Positions 5,592-6,780 of a stretch of 6,780 nucleotides of DNA are shown here, piece after piece. Made by a program: the position numbers and the translations under genes. The DNA lies in the NCBI GenBank assembly GCA_017860085.1, contig JAFNAJ010000142.1, positions 1-6,780 on the forward strand, written 5' to 3'. The notes beneath the pieces are model-generated. The model saw only the letters and a list, made by a program, of their open reading frames with translations. It was not told where the DNA came from and made no database searches. Positions within the stretch are counted from its first letter, which is position 1. Every line of letters starts with the position of its first letter. The DNA comes from Acidobacteriota bacterium. GTDB lineage: Bacteria > Acidobacteriota > Vicinamibacteria > Vicinamibacterales > JAFNAJ01.

Positions 5592-6482
5592 TCATTGGAA
5601 CGATCGACGTCCGATTCCTTGCGACGGGGGCACAGGCAGCGCCTGCCTCAGGTCGAAGCCCCAGTCGCTCAGCGCGTGCTCGAATGCCAGCACCACCTCC
5701 TGGGCACTCAGTCGCGCATCGTGGCGCAGGCGGCGCTCGACGTCCTCGCGGATGGCCTTGCGCGCGCCCGCCAGCTTGCGCGACGCGGTGGCCTCCGATT
5801 CGCCCAGGGCCCGCCCAATCTCCGAGAGCGTCAGGTCCTGCGTGTAGTACAGCGCCAGGCGAAGCCGCGCACGCGGCTCGAGCCCCGCAAGCGCCGAAGA
5901 CAACGCGCGTTGCACCGCACCGACGAGCCGCGCCCTATCCGGGTCGGCGGGCGCCGCGACTCCAGTCGACAGGGCAGGGACCGCCTCGTCGTGCCCAGGA
6001 AGCGGCTCCAGGCGCCTCAACTCCCGGCTGCGGTCCACCACGCGCTGGGCAACCACCGATCGCAGCCACGTGGCCAGCGTGCTGCGCCCATGGAAGTAGC
6101 CGAATAGCGATCGTCGTTGACCACCCCGCTCCTCGAGTCCGTACAGATCGGCGTAGAGCGAGTCGGCGATCTCGCGCCCTGGCCCCCCGGGAGCCAGCGC
6201 ATCGGCTACCCGGTAGAGGAGGGGGCGAAACTCGCGGATGAAGTGATCCCACGCCCGCTCGTCCCCGCGGGCACACCCGCAGGCCAGGGCCAGATCGGCA
6301 ATCTGCAGCGAGTCGAGATAGCGGGCGATCTCGCCGCGCGAGCCCTGCGCGTCGCGAAAACGTGAGGCCACCGATCGCTCGATCGCCTCGCGCAGCACCT
6401 CCTCGGACACGGACCAGCGCTCCGCGCCCGACTGGCGGTGCAGCTCACGCACACGATCGGCCTCGATCAGGCTGTCGGCCAT
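5592..6482 (-). CDS. RNA polymerase sigma-70 family factor, ECF-like
   Basis: From the ATG at 6482 the protein is 296 aa. Region 2 covers about residues 62-154, with FIREFRPLLYRVADAL as the 2.1-2.2 core and GRSTLATWLRSVVAQRVVDR near 2.3-2.4. Region 4 covers about 188-258, with the DNA-binding helix-turn-helix in LTLSEIGRALGESEATASRK. No region 1.1 or 3 is seen, as in ECF factors, but about 60 extra N-terminal and 40 extra C-terminal residues make it longer than a usual 170-200 aa ECF sigma. A GTG at 6500 would add six codons but overlaps the candidate -10 box (6499-6504), so the ATG is preferred; GGAAG lies 10-14 nt upstream of it. It probably directs RNA polymerase to an envelope or stress regulon and is held by the downstream membrane anti-sigma protein. 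The target genes are not visible. Confidence 0.88.
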   Translation of the reverse strand: MADSLIEADRVRELHRQSGAERWSVSEEVLREAIERSVASRFRDAQGSRGEIARYLDSLQIADLALACGCARGDERAWDHFIREFRPLLYRVADALAPGGPGREIADSLYADLYGLEERGGQRRSLFGYFHGRSTLATWLRSVVAQRVVDRSRELRRLEPLPGHDEAVPALSTGVAAPADPDRARLVGAVQRALSSALAGLEPRARLRLALYYTQDLTLSEIGRALGESEATASRKLAGARKAIREDVERRLRHDARLSAQEVVLAFEHALSDWGFDLRQALPVPPSQGIGRRSFQ

Positions 6483-6498
6483 CGTCTCGACGCTTCCC

Positions 6499-6504
6499 AC
6501 TCTA
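6499..6504 (-). promoter_or_regulatory. Candidate -10 box for the sigma/anti-sigma operon
   Basis: The minus strand reads TAGAGT (4 of 6 to TATAAT). Initiation about 7 nt downstream, near 6492, would leave a leader of roughly 10 nt before the ATG at 6482. The -35 position at 17-bp spacing reads CCGGCA, a weak match, as might be expected if the sigma factor reads its own promoter. It lies in the 117-nt divergent gap shared with the SDR gene. Confidence 0.35.
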
Positions 6505-6542
6505 GCATCGAGCAGTCGTGCTGCCGGAGTGGCGCGAATCTC

Positions 6543-6574
6543 ACACGCGTGCTGGGCCTGGACCTGACACGCGT
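6543..6574. repeat. Pair of ACACGCGT direct repeats in the divergent promoter region
   Basis: ACACGCGT occurs at 6543-6550 and again at 6567-6574. The match extends to CTsACACGCGTs when flanks are included, with a 24-bp start-to-start distance. The second copy overlaps the -35 hexamer of the plus-strand SDR promoter. This arrangement would suit a regulator binding two sites, but only two short copies exist and the surrounding DNA is GC-rich, so chance is possible. Confidence 0.3.
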
Positions 6575-6592
6575 CGCGTCGAAAGGTAGGAT
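6564..6592 (+). promoter_or_regulatory. Promoter of the right-edge SDR gene, probably leaderless
   Basis: A -35 hexamer CTGACA (6564-6569, 5 of 6 to TTGACA) and a -10 hexamer TAGGAT (6587-6592, 4 of 6 to TATAAT) are separated by exactly 17 bp. The expected start site, about 7 nt after the -10, falls at 6599-6600, the A of the ATG. The transcript would have no 5' leader, which agrees with the absence of a well-spaced Shine-Dalgarno. AGGATGAGAG, which might pass for an SD region, overlaps the -10 itself. Confidence 0.6.
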
Positions 6593-6599
6593 GAGAGAC

Positions 6600-6780
6600 A
6601 TGGCCGACCGAGGGAACGTACTGGTTACAGGTGCATCATCCGGCATCGGCGAGGCCTGCGCGCGCAGGCTCGACGCCGAAGGATTCCGCGTGTTCGCAGG
6701 GGTCAGGCGGCACGAGGACGGCGAGCGCCTGCGTCAGGGCACGTCGCGGCTGACGCCGGTGATGCTCGACGTGACTGACG
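6600..6780 (+). CDS. Classical short-chain dehydrogenase/reductase, N-terminal part (cut by window edge)
   Basis: The 60 visible residues start MADRGNVLVTGASSGIGEAC. They carry the classical SDR cofactor motif TGASSGIG (residues 10-17), directly after a beta strand, and the adenine-pocket motif LDVTD (56-60). Arg36/Arg37 after the second beta strand favour NADP(H) over NAD(H), a family tendency rather than proof. The catalytic Ser-Tyr-Lys region is beyond the window, so substrate and completeness are unknown. The start is fixed by the motif's distance from the N-terminus and by the promoter whose start site falls on the ATG. The gene is divergent from the sigma factor gene. Confidence 0.9.
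   Translation, partial: MADRGNVLVTGASSGIGEACARRLDAEGFRVFAGVRRHEDGERLRQGTSRLTPVMLDVTD

Noticed and set aside
5480..6241. Plus-strand open frames through the sigma factor gene and repeat
   Set aside because: They have low-complexity Arg/Pro/Ala composition and lie antisense to an ECF-like sigma with clear regions 2 and 4. The VEIQDLTP segment only reflects the inverted repeat arm.
6535..6568. GAATCTC and GACCTGAC near the SDR promoter as a second, degraded copy of the 5459-5586 repeat
   Set aside because: Both words occur in the repeat arms but in the wrong order and spacing; at 7-8 bases each, chance is enough.
1..6780. CRISPR array, tRNA or rRNA genes
   Set aside because: No regularly spaced direct repeats and no cloverleaf or rRNA-like sequence were seen; nearly all DNA is explained by protein genes.

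Overview
The window comes from a GC-rich bacterial chromosome (strong G/C at third codon positions in every real gene). The gene mix fits a soil or sediment Acidobacteriota, perhaps of Vicinamibacteria type: exported M20 and S15/CocE-type hydrolases, an ECF-like sigma factor next to a zinc-finger anti-sigma factor with a YCF48/BNR-like outer domain, and a REP-like inverted repeat. The lineage is an inference from style; no phylogenetic marker is present.

Left part (1-3457, all minus strand): a probable operon of exported proteins. A perfect TATAAT box near 3452-3457 precedes a roughly 100-nt leader, which may hold a short ORF that overlaps the next gene by 4 nt. Next is a 628-aa CocE/NonD (peptidase S15) serine hydrolase, joined by another 4-nt ATGA overlap to a 441-aa M20 metallocarboxypeptidase with a complete two-zinc site. 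Then comes the start of a third exported protein, cut by the window edge. Its Shine-Dalgarno sequence lies inside a perfect 10-bp hairpin.

Middle (3488-4165, plus strand): a 225-aa HTATIP2/TIP30-like atypical SDR, divergent from the hydrolase operon and convergent with the anti-sigma gene.

Right part (4258-6482, minus strand): a sigma factor followed by its presumed membrane anti-sigma partner. Between them lies a large imperfect inverted repeat, two 43-nt arms around a 42-nt spacer. It begins 5 nt after the sigma stop codon and supplies the start codon and first ten or eleven codons of the anti-sigma ORF. At the right edge (6600-6780, plus strand) begins a classical short-chain dehydrogenase, divergent from the sigma gene, with a good promoter that places the transcript start at or next to the ATG (probably leaderless).

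I found no tRNA, rRNA, CRISPR array, transposase gene or prophage gene. No complete novel defence or metabolic system is visible. The most notable points are the repeat that forms the 5' end of the anti-sigma gene, the SD-masking hairpin at 81-106, and the palindromes at other gene edges.
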